A DNA stretch of 39,323 bases from DATKPC01 sp035524275 (GTDB lineage: Bacteria > Pseudomonadota > Gammaproteobacteria > Burkholderiales > Burkholderiaceae_F), in NCBI GenBank assembly GCA_035524275.1, contig DATKPC010000079.1, positions 1 through 39,323 on the forward strand, written 5' to 3'. Positions 24,977 to 34,192 of the stretch are shown piece by piece. The notes under the pieces are model-generated. The model searched no databases and had not been told where the DNA came from. It worked only from the letters and a program-made list of their open reading frames with translations. Within the stretch, counting starts at the first letter, position 1. Every line of letters starts with the position of its first letter. A program made the position numbers and the translations under genes.

Positions 24977-26002
24977 TCAGCGCGGCGTGGCGACGCGCTC
25001 GAGGATCTGCCGCATCAATTCGTCGGCGAGGCGCGCGCGGTGCAATTCGTAGACCGGCGTGAAGAACACGCGATGGCCGAGCACCGGGGGCACGACGGCA
25101 CGGATATCGTCCGGGACCATGTAGTCCCGGCCGTCGAGCCACGCCAGCACGCGGGCGGCGCGCGTCAACGCCATCATGCCGCGCGGGCTCGCGCCGGCGA
25201 GCACGAGGCGATCCATCTCGACGCCGTCGATTCGTATCCCGAACCGTGCCGGATCACGCGTGGCGTCCCACAGGTCGAGAACGTAGCGCTCCAGCGCCTC
25301 GGATCCGCGCACGCCGTCCTGGATCGCGGCGCCGATCCGGTTCAGGTCCTGCCACGGAAGGACGTCGGGACTCACGCGCTGCAACAGAACGTCGGTGTCG
25401 TGGTACATCGGATCGAAGACGATCGCGCGCCGGGTCGCGTCGTCCGTGATCGACGGCATCCGCAATTCGAACATGAAGCGATCCCGCGCCGCGGAGGCGA
25501 GTTCGAACGTTTCCTCCTTTTCGACGCGATTGCGGTCCGCATACACCGTCATGTGCGGAAAGCGGTGCTCGCGGTTGAACGCGGACACGCTCCGTTCGGC
25601 CATGGCGCGAAGCAGCAGCGACTGCACCTGCGGGCGGGCGCGATTGATCTCGTTGAAGAAGAACGTGACGAGTCCTTCGCCGTGCCGCAGCAGCGGGCCG
25701 GGCTCGATCCGTGGCTTGCCGTCCGCGTCGACGAACGTGTGGTAGATCAGGTCACCCGGCATCAGGTCGATCGTTCCCTCGACCCGCTCGAAGTCGCCGC
25801 CGATCGCGCGCGAGAACGCGCGCAGGATCGTCGTCTTGCCAATGCCGACGTCGCCTTCCAGGAGCACGTGGCCGCGCGCGAAGAGCGCCACGTTGATGAG
25901 CCGTGTCGTTTCGCGCTGGCCGACGACCGCCTTGCCCACCTCCTCCTCGACCTGCAGCGCCTGCCGGCGCCACGCGTCCATCTGCTGATCCGATGTCTCC
26001 AT
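24977..26002 (-). CDS. mxaR: MxaR-like MoxR-family AAA+ ATPase
   Basis: 341 residues from the ATG at 26002; a TTG at 26038 would add 12 residues. It is a AAA_3 ATPase of the MoxR group: P-loop GDVGIGKTT (K56), sensor regions and the C-terminal lid (ASPRGMMALTRAARVLAWLDG). Walker B reads FFFNEINRARPQVQ, with Asn117 where most AAA+ proteins have Asp; Glu118 is present. MoxR ATPases work with VWA proteins as metal-insertion chaperones, and this one heads mxaSACKL. GAGGAAA ~10 bp upstream may serve as the ribosome-binding site. The LysR gene ends 62 bp before the start, on the same strand. Confidence 0.82.
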   Translation of the reverse strand: METSDQQMDAWRRQALQVEEEVGKAVVGQRETTRLINVALFARGHVLLEGDVGIGKTTILRAFSRAIGGDFERVEGTIDLMPGDLIYHTFVDADGKPRIEPGPLLRHGEGLVTFFFNEINRARPQVQSLLLRAMAERSVSAFNREHRFPHMTVYADRNRVEKEETFELASAARDRFMFELRMPSITDDATRRAIVFDPMYHDTDVLLQRVSPDVLPWQDLNRIGAAIQDGVRGSEALERYVLDLWDATRDPARFGIRIDGVEMDRLVLAGASPRGMMALTRAARVLAWLDGRDYMVPDDIRAVVPPVLGHRVFFTPVYELHRARLADELMRQILERVATPR

Positions 26003-26064
26003 CCTCGAGCGTTTCCTCTGGCCTGGGTTGGGCGTCAATGGCTTTTCTTCTGGGATTTCCGGCC

Positions 26065-27087
26065 CTAGCGCGCCGGCCGACGCGCCGCCGGCGGCGCGCC
26101 GTGCCGCTCGAGCAACGCGCGGCGCGTCCGCGGCTCGCGAAGCTGCTCAAGCCACCAGCGCAGCGCAAGGCCGCTTGGCGCGCGGCGCGACGTCGCGCGC
26201 CAAGCGTAGGCGAATTTCGCCGATTGGGCGGGACGCTGCAAACGGCACTGCACCAGTCGCCCGGTCTCCAGGTACGGCCGGACGATCGGCTCCGGCAGGA
26301 ATCCGCAACCGAGCCCGCGCAATTGCGCGTCCAGCTTCACCGCGAGGCTCGCCACCGTCAGCACGTCCTGGCCCGGCAGCAGGTTCACCGTGACGGGCGA
26401 GAGGCGCTGCGCGGAGTCCGCGACCGCGATGGCGCGGTGGCGAACGAGTTCGGCGTCGTCGATCGGCACGGTCTGGCGCGCGAGCGGATGATGCGGCGCG
26501 ACGACGAACAGGAATTCGATCTCGCCGAGCGACTCCACCTGGATTCCGGGCGGTAGCGAGGAGCGCGAACTCGTCCCGATCGCGAGGTCGGCCTGGCCGG
26601 ATACCACCGCTTCCAACGTACCGGCGAGGACTTCGGTTCGCAGCCGCAGCCGCGTCACCGGACCGGCACCGTCTGCTCCCGGCAGCCCCTGCAGCGCCGC
26701 GTAGAAGGCTTCGACGAGTTCGAACAGCGTCACGTGCGAGATGACCCCGTCGGCGGCGATCGTCAATTCGCTTTCCCAGCCGGTGGCCACGCGGCGCACG
26801 CGATTGGCGACCGCGTCGATCTCGCTCAGCAGGCGCCGGCCCTCGGCGACGAGATCTTCCCCGGCGGCCGTCAGTTTCGCCTGGCCCGAACGCCGGTCGA
26901 AGAGCAGGACGTCGAGCGCTTCTTCCAGTTGCCGCACGCTGTAGGTCAGGGCGGACGGAACGCGGCCAAGTTCGCGTGCCGCGGCGGCAAAGCTGCCGCT
27001 GCGCGCGATGGCGTCCATCATCGCGAGGGCTTCGGGCGTCAGCGCATTGCGTCGGGTCGTCACGTTTCGGAGCGGCAAAGCGTCCAC
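26065..27087 (-). CDS. LysR-family transcriptional regulator at the head of the mxa block
   Basis: 340 residues from the GTG at 27087, which has GAAGG ~6 bp upstream. The N-terminal helix-turn-helix reads LTPEALAMMDAIARSGSFAA, VPSALTYSVRQLEEALDVLL, and is followed by a PBP2-type effector domain (~100-300). The C-terminal 30 residues are Arg/Ala-rich. It is of a different subgroup from the GcvA-like protein at 12027. It runs in the same direction as mxaR, 62 bp upstream of it, instead of being divergent from its target as most LysR genes are. Known mxa regulators are two-component systems, so a LysR protein here would be a different control route (inference). Confidence 0.9.
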   Translation of the reverse strand: MDALPLRNVTTRRNALTPEALAMMDAIARSGSFAAAARELGRVPSALTYSVRQLEEALDVLLFDRRSGQAKLTAAGEDLVAEGRRLLSEIDAVANRVRRVATGWESELTIAADGVISHVTLFELVEAFYAALQGLPGADGAGPVTRLRLRTEVLAGTLEAVVSGQADLAIGTSSRSSLPPGIQVESLGEIEFLFVVAPHHPLARQTVPIDDAELVRHRAIAVADSAQRLSPVTVNLLPGQDVLTVASLAVKLDAQLRGLGCGFLPEPIVRPYLETGRLVQCRLQRPAQSAKFAYAWRATSRRAPSGLALRWWLEQLREPRTRRALLERHGAPPAARRPAR

Positions 27088-27166
27088 GAGTGCCTTCTGT
27101 CCATCGTCCGCTGGCGCGGCCCGGCGGCCCAGCCTCGCCCTGGCCGGCTGATCGGACGCGGCGAGA

Positions 27167-29482
<2,316 letters not shown>

Positions 29483-29613
29483 TGGGGATCATTGTCCCAT
29501 GCAAAAAAACCCTGATACGGCCGCGGTCGACGGTTGGGGTGAGAAGGCGCCGTGCAATAGCGCTATCGACAACCGCGTCATGCCGGCCAGGACCGGCGCC
29601 GGACCCGTGAGCC

Positions 29614-30606
29614 TCAGCGGCGATTGACGGGCAGCCAGAGCGTGCTGCAGCGGCCGGCAGCGGCGTTTAGCCCGCCGGCGTTGTCGCGCGTCGAGATGGC
29701 GACGACGTCCACGACGTCGGAGGCCATGCGCGGGCCGTCCGGCGGCGACTCGATCCGCGGCAGCGCGTGGTCGGCCGCAGCGCGATTCCGTCGTTCGGCC
29801 ACGACGTCGACGCATCCGCCAACAGGCGTCCCCTCGATCGCGCGCAGGATCAGGTTTTCCAGGGCCTTGGCGACACGGCAGCGGTCGAGCCATGCGATGC
29901 CCAGGCTTGTCGGCACAGAAAGCTGCAGCGCGATGTCCTTCCCGAGGGCCGCGCTTCGCGCCGCTTCGACGATCTCGTGGACCAGCGCTTCGATGTCGAC
30001 GGGCTCGAGGTCGAAACGGGCCTGCCCCGCGAAGACGCGCGCGTTTTCCGGCGACCCGTCGACGGATTTCGGCGTGCCGCCGTGCGCAGCGAGCCGGCGC
30101 CGCAACGCCCGGTTTTCCGCCTCGAGCCGCTGCGCATGCGCGTGGCCGCGGACCCGCGCGCGCAACTCATCGGCTCCGAATGGCTTCACAAGCCAATCGA
30201 CGGCGCCTTCGCGCAGCATCCGAACGTGGACGACCTCGTCGGGCCGCGAGGCCATCGCGATCACCGGGATTCGGGCGAGCGCGCTGTCGGCGGCCAGTTC
30301 ACGGAGAAATTCGAGGCCGCCCAGGTCCGGAATCGTGACGTCGACGAGAATGATCGTCGGACGCCACTGAAGGGCCGTCGCGATGCCCGAGCGCCCGTCG
30401 TAGGCTCCGGCCACCTCGAACTCCGGCGCGAGGTGATCGCGGATGAACAGGTTCAATTCGACGTGGTCTTCGACCACCAGCACGCGGACGGGTTCATGGC
30501 GATCCGGCAAACCGGTCACCGCCGCGCGCCGAGGGCGCGCGCGGCTCGCCTGCCGTGGGGTGACTGCGACGGGCGACACGAAGGCTCGAACTCCTGCAAC
30601 GGGCAA
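29614..30606 (-). CDS. Receiver domain fused to a degraded histidine-kinase ATPase domain
   Basis: Up to 330 residues from a TTG at 30606; the receiver begins only at residue ~40, so an internal GTG may be the true start. The receiver (~40-155) is intact: E46-D47, phospho-acceptor D89 (TIILVDVTIPDLGGLEF) and K141. What follows resembles the end of a kinase: FDLEPVDIEALVHEIVEAA, then an N-box reduced to LENLILRAIEGTP, a G1-like DNAGGL and a final STLWLPV strand. There is no H-box histidine, the G2 box and ATP lid are missing, and the N-box has lost its second Asn. It is therefore unlikely to phosphorylate anything and may act by binding a partner. No kinase gene is adjacent. Confidence 0.75.
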   Translation of the reverse strand: MPVAGVRAFVSPVAVTPRQASRARPRRAAVTGLPDRHEPVRVLVVEDHVELNLFIRDHLAPEFEVAGAYDGRSGIATALQWRPTIILVDVTIPDLGGLEFLRELAADSALARIPVIAMASRPDEVVHVRMLREGAVDWLVKPFGADELRARVRGHAHAQRLEAENRALRRRLAAHGGTPKSVDGSPENARVFAGQARFDLEPVDIEALVHEIVEAARSAALGKDIALQLSVPTSLGIAWLDRCRVAKALENLILRAIEGTPVGGCVDVVAERRNRAAADHALPRIESPPDGPRMASDVVDVVAISTRDNAGGLNAAAGRCSTLWLPVNRR

Positions 30607-30638
30607 GCCGAACGGGAAGGCAGGGCGAATTATGTGTT

Positions 30639-30700
30639 CGACAAAACCGGATTTTGGTAGCTGAAATGGCCTCAGAAGGACAATAAATGATGTTTTGTCG
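30639..30700. repeat. Inverted repeat upstream of the receiver-pseudokinase gene
   Basis: CGACAAAAC (30639-30647) and GTTTTGTCG (30692-30700) are exact 9-bp inverted copies 44 bp apart, in an AT-rich gap that is otherwise unusual for this GC-rich window. The gap lies just upstream of the gene ending at 29614 and just downstream of apbE, so it may be an operator pair for the former. Confidence 0.45.
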
Positions 30701-30708
30701 TAGACATC

Positions 30709-31623
30709 TCATCCAGTCCGCAGGCGGAATCCGGCGTGATCTCCGATGACGGACAAGCCCGTAGCGTCGATCCGCAGCGCCTGTGCCCCGAGGCGCGAAA
30801 GGATCCGCGGCGCGCGATCCGGGTCGAGTGCCACGACCTTCGTCAGCGCATCCGCCACGACGCAATCGCGAGCGATCACGCTGACGCTCCCGCGCCACGA
30901 GGTACACGCCGCGCGCCGCGGATCCACGAGCGCGTCGACGTCCCGGGTTTCCGAGAAATAACCGGCCGACGTCGCGACGGCCGCCTCGTCGATGTCGCCG
31001 AGGTCCACCAGGCGACGCGGCGACATCGGGTCTCGCAGATGCACCGGCGCCGGTCGACCGAAGCAAGCGAGATCGCCGCCTGCGTTGACGACGGCGCTCG
31101 CGATGCCGGCTTCCCGCAGGCTCTGCAGCGCCCGATCGACGGCGTAGCCCTTGGCAATTCCGCCGAGGTCGACCAGGCACTTGCGGCGCCACGCGACGCG
31201 GTTCGGCGCGCGCAGTTCGAGTTCCCGAAACGACGGTCGTTGCGCCGCGTCGCTCGATTCCGCAGGCATCGCGCCGGGCAGCGCCGGCAACAGGCCTCGG
31301 AGGACGAGCACGTCGGCCACCGTGACGTCGAAGAGGCCGTCGGACAGTTCGGCAATCCGGCGCGCGTGGACCAGGACCTCGAACGTCCATGGATCGACGT
31401 CGACGGCGACGCCGGCGGCCGCGCGATTGATCCGACCCAGGTCGCTCGTCGGTTCGTGAAAACTCATCAGCGCATGAACCCGGCCAATCGCCGAGAACGC
31501 GGATTCCAACGCGGCGTTTGCCGCTTCCGAGGCTTCCGGTATGCGGATCTCGACGAGCGTGCCGAGAAGCGGGCGCGCACGGCGCAGTTCGCCGTCGGCC
31601 CGGGGTCGAGAATTCCCTAACAT
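30709..31623 (-). CDS. apbE: FAD:protein FMN transferase
   Basis: 304 residues from the ATG at 31623; the longer open frame is a shadow of the divergent hydrolase. ApbE attaches FMN through a phosphoester to Thr/Ser of target proteins such as NqrB/NqrC or RnfG/RnfD. Motifs: RPLLGTLVEIRI at the start, LMSFHEPTSDLGRINRAA, DLGGIAKGYAVDRAL (FAD/Mg site), VVNAGGDL and the final ADALTKVVAL. There is no signal peptide or lipobox, although most ApbE proteins are periplasmic lipoproteins, so this one may work in the cytoplasm. No Rnf, Nqr or Nos gene is in the window. It is divergent from the hydrolase, 33 bp between starts. Confidence 0.9.
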   Translation of the reverse strand: MLGNSRPRADGELRRARPLLGTLVEIRIPEASEAANAALESAFSAIGRVHALMSFHEPTSDLGRINRAAAGVAVDVDPWTFEVLVHARRIAELSDGLFDVTVADVLVLRGLLPALPGAMPAESSDAAQRPSFRELELRAPNRVAWRRKCLVDLGGIAKGYAVDRALQSLREAGIASAVVNAGGDLACFGRPAPVHLRDPMSPRRLVDLGDIDEAAVATSAGYFSETRDVDALVDPRRAACTSWRGSVSVIARDCVVADALTKVVALDPDRAPRILSRLGAQALRIDATGLSVIGDHAGFRLRTG

Positions 31624-31656
31624 TCGCAACTCGCAAGCTTCCGCAGGAAGAAGTTG

Positions 31657-32559
31657 ATGCACAAGTCCGTCACGACGTCGCGGCTGCAGGTCGCCTACCT
31701 CGAACGGGGTCCCGATTCCGGACCGCCGGTCATTCTGCTGCACGGATGGCCGTCCGACGTTCAGGACTGGGACGAGGTCGCGCACGGACTCGCCGACGAG
31801 GGCTTTCGGGTGCTGATCCCCTGGCTGCGGGGTTTCGGCCCGACGCGGTTCCTCGACGCGGCGACGCCGCGGTCGGGCCAGCAAGGCGCGCTCGGCGACG
31901 ACCTGCGCGAATTCATGCAGGCGCTCGCCATCGACCGGGCGCTGCTTGCCGGGTACGACTGGGGGGGACGCGCGGCGTGCGTCGTTTCCGCGCTTTGGCC
32001 TCAGCGCGTAGCGGGCCTGCTGACGATCACCGGCTACAACATCCAGGACATCGCGCAGTCCGCGGTCACGCCTGCCGACCCCGCACAGGAGCAGCGCTAC
32101 TGGTATCAATGGTACTTCCATGCCGCGCGCGGTCGCGAAGCGCTGCTGCGCGATCGCCGCAGCGTCGCGCGCTACCTGTGGCATTCGTGGTCGCCGAACT
32201 GGGACTTCGACGAGGCGTGCTTTGCCAGGACCGCGTCGAGCTTCGACAACCCGGACTTCGTCGATGTCACGATCCACTCGTATCGGCACCGCTACGCGGT
32301 CGCACCGGGGGACCCGCATTACGACGACGTGGAGCGGAAACTGTCACCCTTGCCACGGATCGACGTGCCGACGATCGTGCTGCACGGCGCCTGCGACGGC
32401 GTCATCCCGCCGAGCGCGTCATGGGACGCCCGCGAGCGCTTCGGGAGGCTTGTCGAGCGCCGTGAGGTCGCGGTCGCCGGGCATTTCCTTTCACGCGAAG
32501 CGCCGCGCGCGGCGATCGAAGCCATCCGGGCGCTTCACGCCCAGGAGAACGCCGCGTGA
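31657..32559 (+). CDS. Alpha/beta hydrolase, epoxide hydrolase-like
   Basis: 300 residues from the ATG at 31657, with AGGAAG (31645-31650) 6 bp upstream; a TTG at 31654 is also possible. Alpha/beta hydrolase fold with HGWPSD (oxyanion region, residues 29-34) and an aspartate nucleophile, D101, in AGYDWGGRAA. The Asp followed by Trp is typical of epoxide hydrolases and haloalkane dehalogenases. The catalytic His is in VAGHFLSREAP, with the acid residue expected in HGACDGVIPP. The lid region is Trp/Tyr-rich. Epoxide hydrolase is the better guess, as the HGWP and GHF-x-E-P context fits that group. The stop overlaps the next start (GTGA at 32556). Confidence 0.82.
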   Translation: MHKSVTTSRLQVAYLERGPDSGPPVILLHGWPSDVQDWDEVAHGLADEGFRVLIPWLRGFGPTRFLDAATPRSGQQGALGDDLREFMQALAIDRALLAGYDWGGRAACVVSALWPQRVAGLLTITGYNIQDIAQSAVTPADPAQEQRYWYQWYFHAARGREALLRDRRSVARYLWHSWSPNWDFDEACFARTASSFDNPDFVDVTIHSYRHRYAVAPGDPHYDDVERKLSPLPRIDVPTIVLHGACDGVIPPSASWDARERFGRLVERREVAVAGHFLSREAPRAAIEAIRALHAQENAA

Positions 32560-33494
32560 GGCCGGACTCCGCACCGGATTCGGCAACCCCGAAGGCGATC
32601 GGGAGCGCCGCTGCGGCCATCGCGGTCGTACCGGCGGTTTTCGTCCTGCTCTGGAGCACCGGGTTCATCGTCGCCCGCTACGCCACGCCGCACGCTCCAC
32701 CGCTGACGTTTCTCGCGGCGCGCTTCGCCATCACGTTCGCCCTCCTGCTGGCGCTCATCGCCTGGCAACGGCCTCCGTGGCCGACAAGCCGCCGGGAGTG
32801 GCTGGGCACGATCGCCGTCGGAATCCTCCTGCAGGCGGCCTATCTCGGCGGCGTGTGGTTCGCGATCAGCGCGGGCATGCCGGCGGGCGTCTCGGCGCTG
32901 ATCGTCGGAACGCAGCCGCTGTGGACGCTGGCGCTCGGCCGTGTGATCGGCGAACACGCCGATCGTCGGCAATGGCTCGGCATCCTGATCGGGTTTGGCG
33001 GCATGTGCCTGGTCCTCGCCGATCGCGTCACGCTGTCGGGCGTCGGAATTGCCGCGCTGGCGGCGAACCTCGTCGGGCTCGCCGGCATCACGGCGGGCAC
33101 GCTGCTGCAAAAGCAGATCGGCGGCGGCGTCGATCTTCGGACCGGCAGTGCGATCCAGTTCGGGGCCTCCGTGGCGGTCGTGCTGCCGGCCGCCGCGATG
33201 CTGGAGACCCTGCGAATCGACCCGGCGCCGGAGTTCTGGCTCGCGATGGGATGGTCGGTGATCGGACTCTCGCTGGTCGCCATCTCGCTGCTGCTCGGGA
33301 TGATCCGACGCGGGCGCGCAACCGCCGTCGCCAGCCTGATGTACCTGACCCCGGCGGTCACCGCGGCGCTGGCCTGGTGGCTGTTCGACCAGCGACTGGG
33401 GGCCACCGCATGCGCCGGTATGGCCGTCACGATGGTCGGCGTCGCCCTGGCGCGGTCCCGTCCGCGGCCGCCGCGGCAGCTCGTCCAGCCGTAA
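32556..33494 (+). CDS. DMT-superfamily transporter with two EamA domains
   Basis: 312 residues, about ten membrane helices in two EamA repeats. The first starts VFVLLWSTGFIVARYATPH, the second around residue 160 (GIAALAANLVGLAGITAGTL); PAVTAALAWWLFDQ near the end is typical of helix 9. Such proteins export amino acids, metabolites or drugs. The GTG at 32556 overlaps the hydrolase stop, so the two form a coupled pair. The substrate is unknown; export of a product of the hydrolase is conceivable. Confidence 0.9.
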   Translation: MRPDSAPDSATPKAIGSAAAAIAVVPAVFVLLWSTGFIVARYATPHAPPLTFLAARFAITFALLLALIAWQRPPWPTSRREWLGTIAVGILLQAAYLGGVWFAISAGMPAGVSALIVGTQPLWTLALGRVIGEHADRRQWLGILIGFGGMCLVLADRVTLSGVGIAALAANLVGLAGITAGTLLQKQIGGGVDLRTGSAIQFGASVAVVLPAAAMLETLRIDPAPEFWLAMGWSVIGLSLVAISLLLGMIRRGRATAVASLMYLTPAVTAALAWWLFDQRLGATACAGMAVTMVGVALARSRPRPPRQLVQP

Positions 33495-33691
33495 ACGGCG
33501 GTTTCGACGACGTCGCTCGTCCGGTCGAACGAACCGGACGGGAAATGCCGCCCGATTCGCGATTGACATGCGGCAGCCGTGGCGGGATCATCGTCCCATC
33601 TCAACGACGTGGGGATCGGCCGATGGGCTCATGCCCAAGTAGTTCCTGTAGTTGATCGGCGGAACCACGGCGCGAATCCCATTCCCACCGT

Positions 33692-33716
33692 CGTCCCGCC
33701 TGACCCAGGCGGGACG
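33692..33716. repeat. REP-like palindrome
   Basis: CGTCCCGCCTG (33692-33702) and CAGGCGGGACG (33706-33716) form a perfect 11-bp stem with a 3-nt loop. The flanks (ATTCCCACCGT before, GCGCATCCAG after) resemble the common dispersed REP-type elements of proteobacteria that contain CCCGC...GCGGG...ATCCAG. No T-tract follows on either strand, so it is not an obvious terminator. Confidence 0.5.
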
Positions 33717-33869
33717 GCGCATCCAGTCGAGCAGGTCCCAGCGGAGCCTCATGGCAACCCAAGATGCCGGGTTGCGCGCGACTCCGTTGTGGATCGGCCG
33801 GCTCGGACACCTCCCGAATTCCATCGCCGGAAACGGCACTGTGCGCACGGGTCCGCTGGCCTCTGCGCC

Positions 33870-33875
33870 GGGAGG
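33870..33875 (+). promoter_or_regulatory. Ribosome-binding site of the small ORF
   Basis: GGGAGG lies 8 bp before the ATG at 33884. It is one of the better Shine-Dalgarno sequences in the window and is the main support for translation of the 47-residue ORF. Confidence 0.4.
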
Positions 33876-33883
33876 TACACGAC

Positions 33884-34027
33884 ATGTTGCTGCGGATCAT
33901 CCTGTGGTGCGATCGCCTCTACACGGCGAAGCGTGACGTCGACGGGCGCGGGCAACTGACGCCCGAATTCTCGCCGCATCGATTCCCGGGTCCTTACGTG
34001 CTCTGGGCGCCGCTCTCGCGGCGTTGA
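33884..34027 (+). CDS. Small hypothetical protein (47 residues)
   Basis: Begins MLLRIILWCDRLYTAKRD and ends FPGPYVLWAPLSRR; the frame is open further upstream to 33764, but that part is Cys/Arg-rich and has no ribosome-binding site. I do not recognise the family. Support for a real gene: GGGAGG 8 bp before the ATG, a plausible hydrophobic N-terminus, and a strong hairpin starting 7 bp after the stop. It lies upstream of the Hsp20 gene, separated by a promoter-like region. It may instead be a fortuitous ORF. Confidence 0.4.
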   Translation: MLLRIILWCDRLYTAKRDVDGRGQLTPEFSPHRFPGPYVLWAPLSRR

Positions 34028-34034
34028 TCCGGAC

Positions 34035-34060
34035 GCCGGCGCCGATTTCCCGGCGCCGGC
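34035..34060 (+). terminator. Strong hairpin after the small ORF
   Basis: GCCGGCGCCG (34035-34044) and CGGCGCCGGC (34051-34060) form a perfect 10-bp stem with a 6-nt loop (ATTTCC). It lies 7 bp after the stop of the small ORF and before the Hsp20 promoter. Only CTTGAG follows, not a T-tract, so termination would be inefficient or factor-dependent. Confidence 0.4.
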
Positions 34061-34092
34061 CTTGAGGTGCATCAAGAGTTACGGCGGAGCCC

Positions 34093-34118
34093 CTTGAATC
34101 AGGGGCCGCGCGCATTAT
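34093..34118 (+). promoter_or_regulatory. Heat-shock (sigma-32-like) promoter of the Hsp20 gene
   Basis: CTTGAA (34093-34098) matches the sigma-32 -35 element, and CGCATTAT (34111-34118) partly matches the CCCCATnT -10 element, 12 bp apart. An overlapping sigma-70 reading (TTGAAT, 16 bp, TATGTT) is also possible. The patch is AT-rich compared with its surroundings and lies 75 bp before the Hsp20 start. Confidence 0.45.
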
Positions 34119-34192
34119 GTTGTAAATGTAAACGATGCCGACGATGACCCTGCTCGGGCGAGTCGGGCACGACGGCGGACGTGGGGGGTTGT

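Larger units (their letters stand above)
33495..33883. other. Intergenic region without a convincing gene
   Basis: About 390 bp. Small open frames exist on both strands but none has a ribosome-binding site, a recognisable domain or natural codon use. It contains the palindrome described separately at 33692-33716. The region ends at the ribosome-binding site of the small ORF at 33884. Confidence 0.5.

Noticed and set aside
20656..26002. A generic Bat (aerotolerance) operon
   Set aside because: The presence of MxaA- and MxaK-like proteins and the DITQSM/LPCGSR motifs of MxaL fit the methanol dehydrogenase maturation set better; BatD and the usual DUF4381 protein are absent.
33588..33900. Small minus-strand ORFs in the 33495-33883 gap
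   Set aside because: They have no ribosome-binding site, no domain, and run through the REP-like palindrome.
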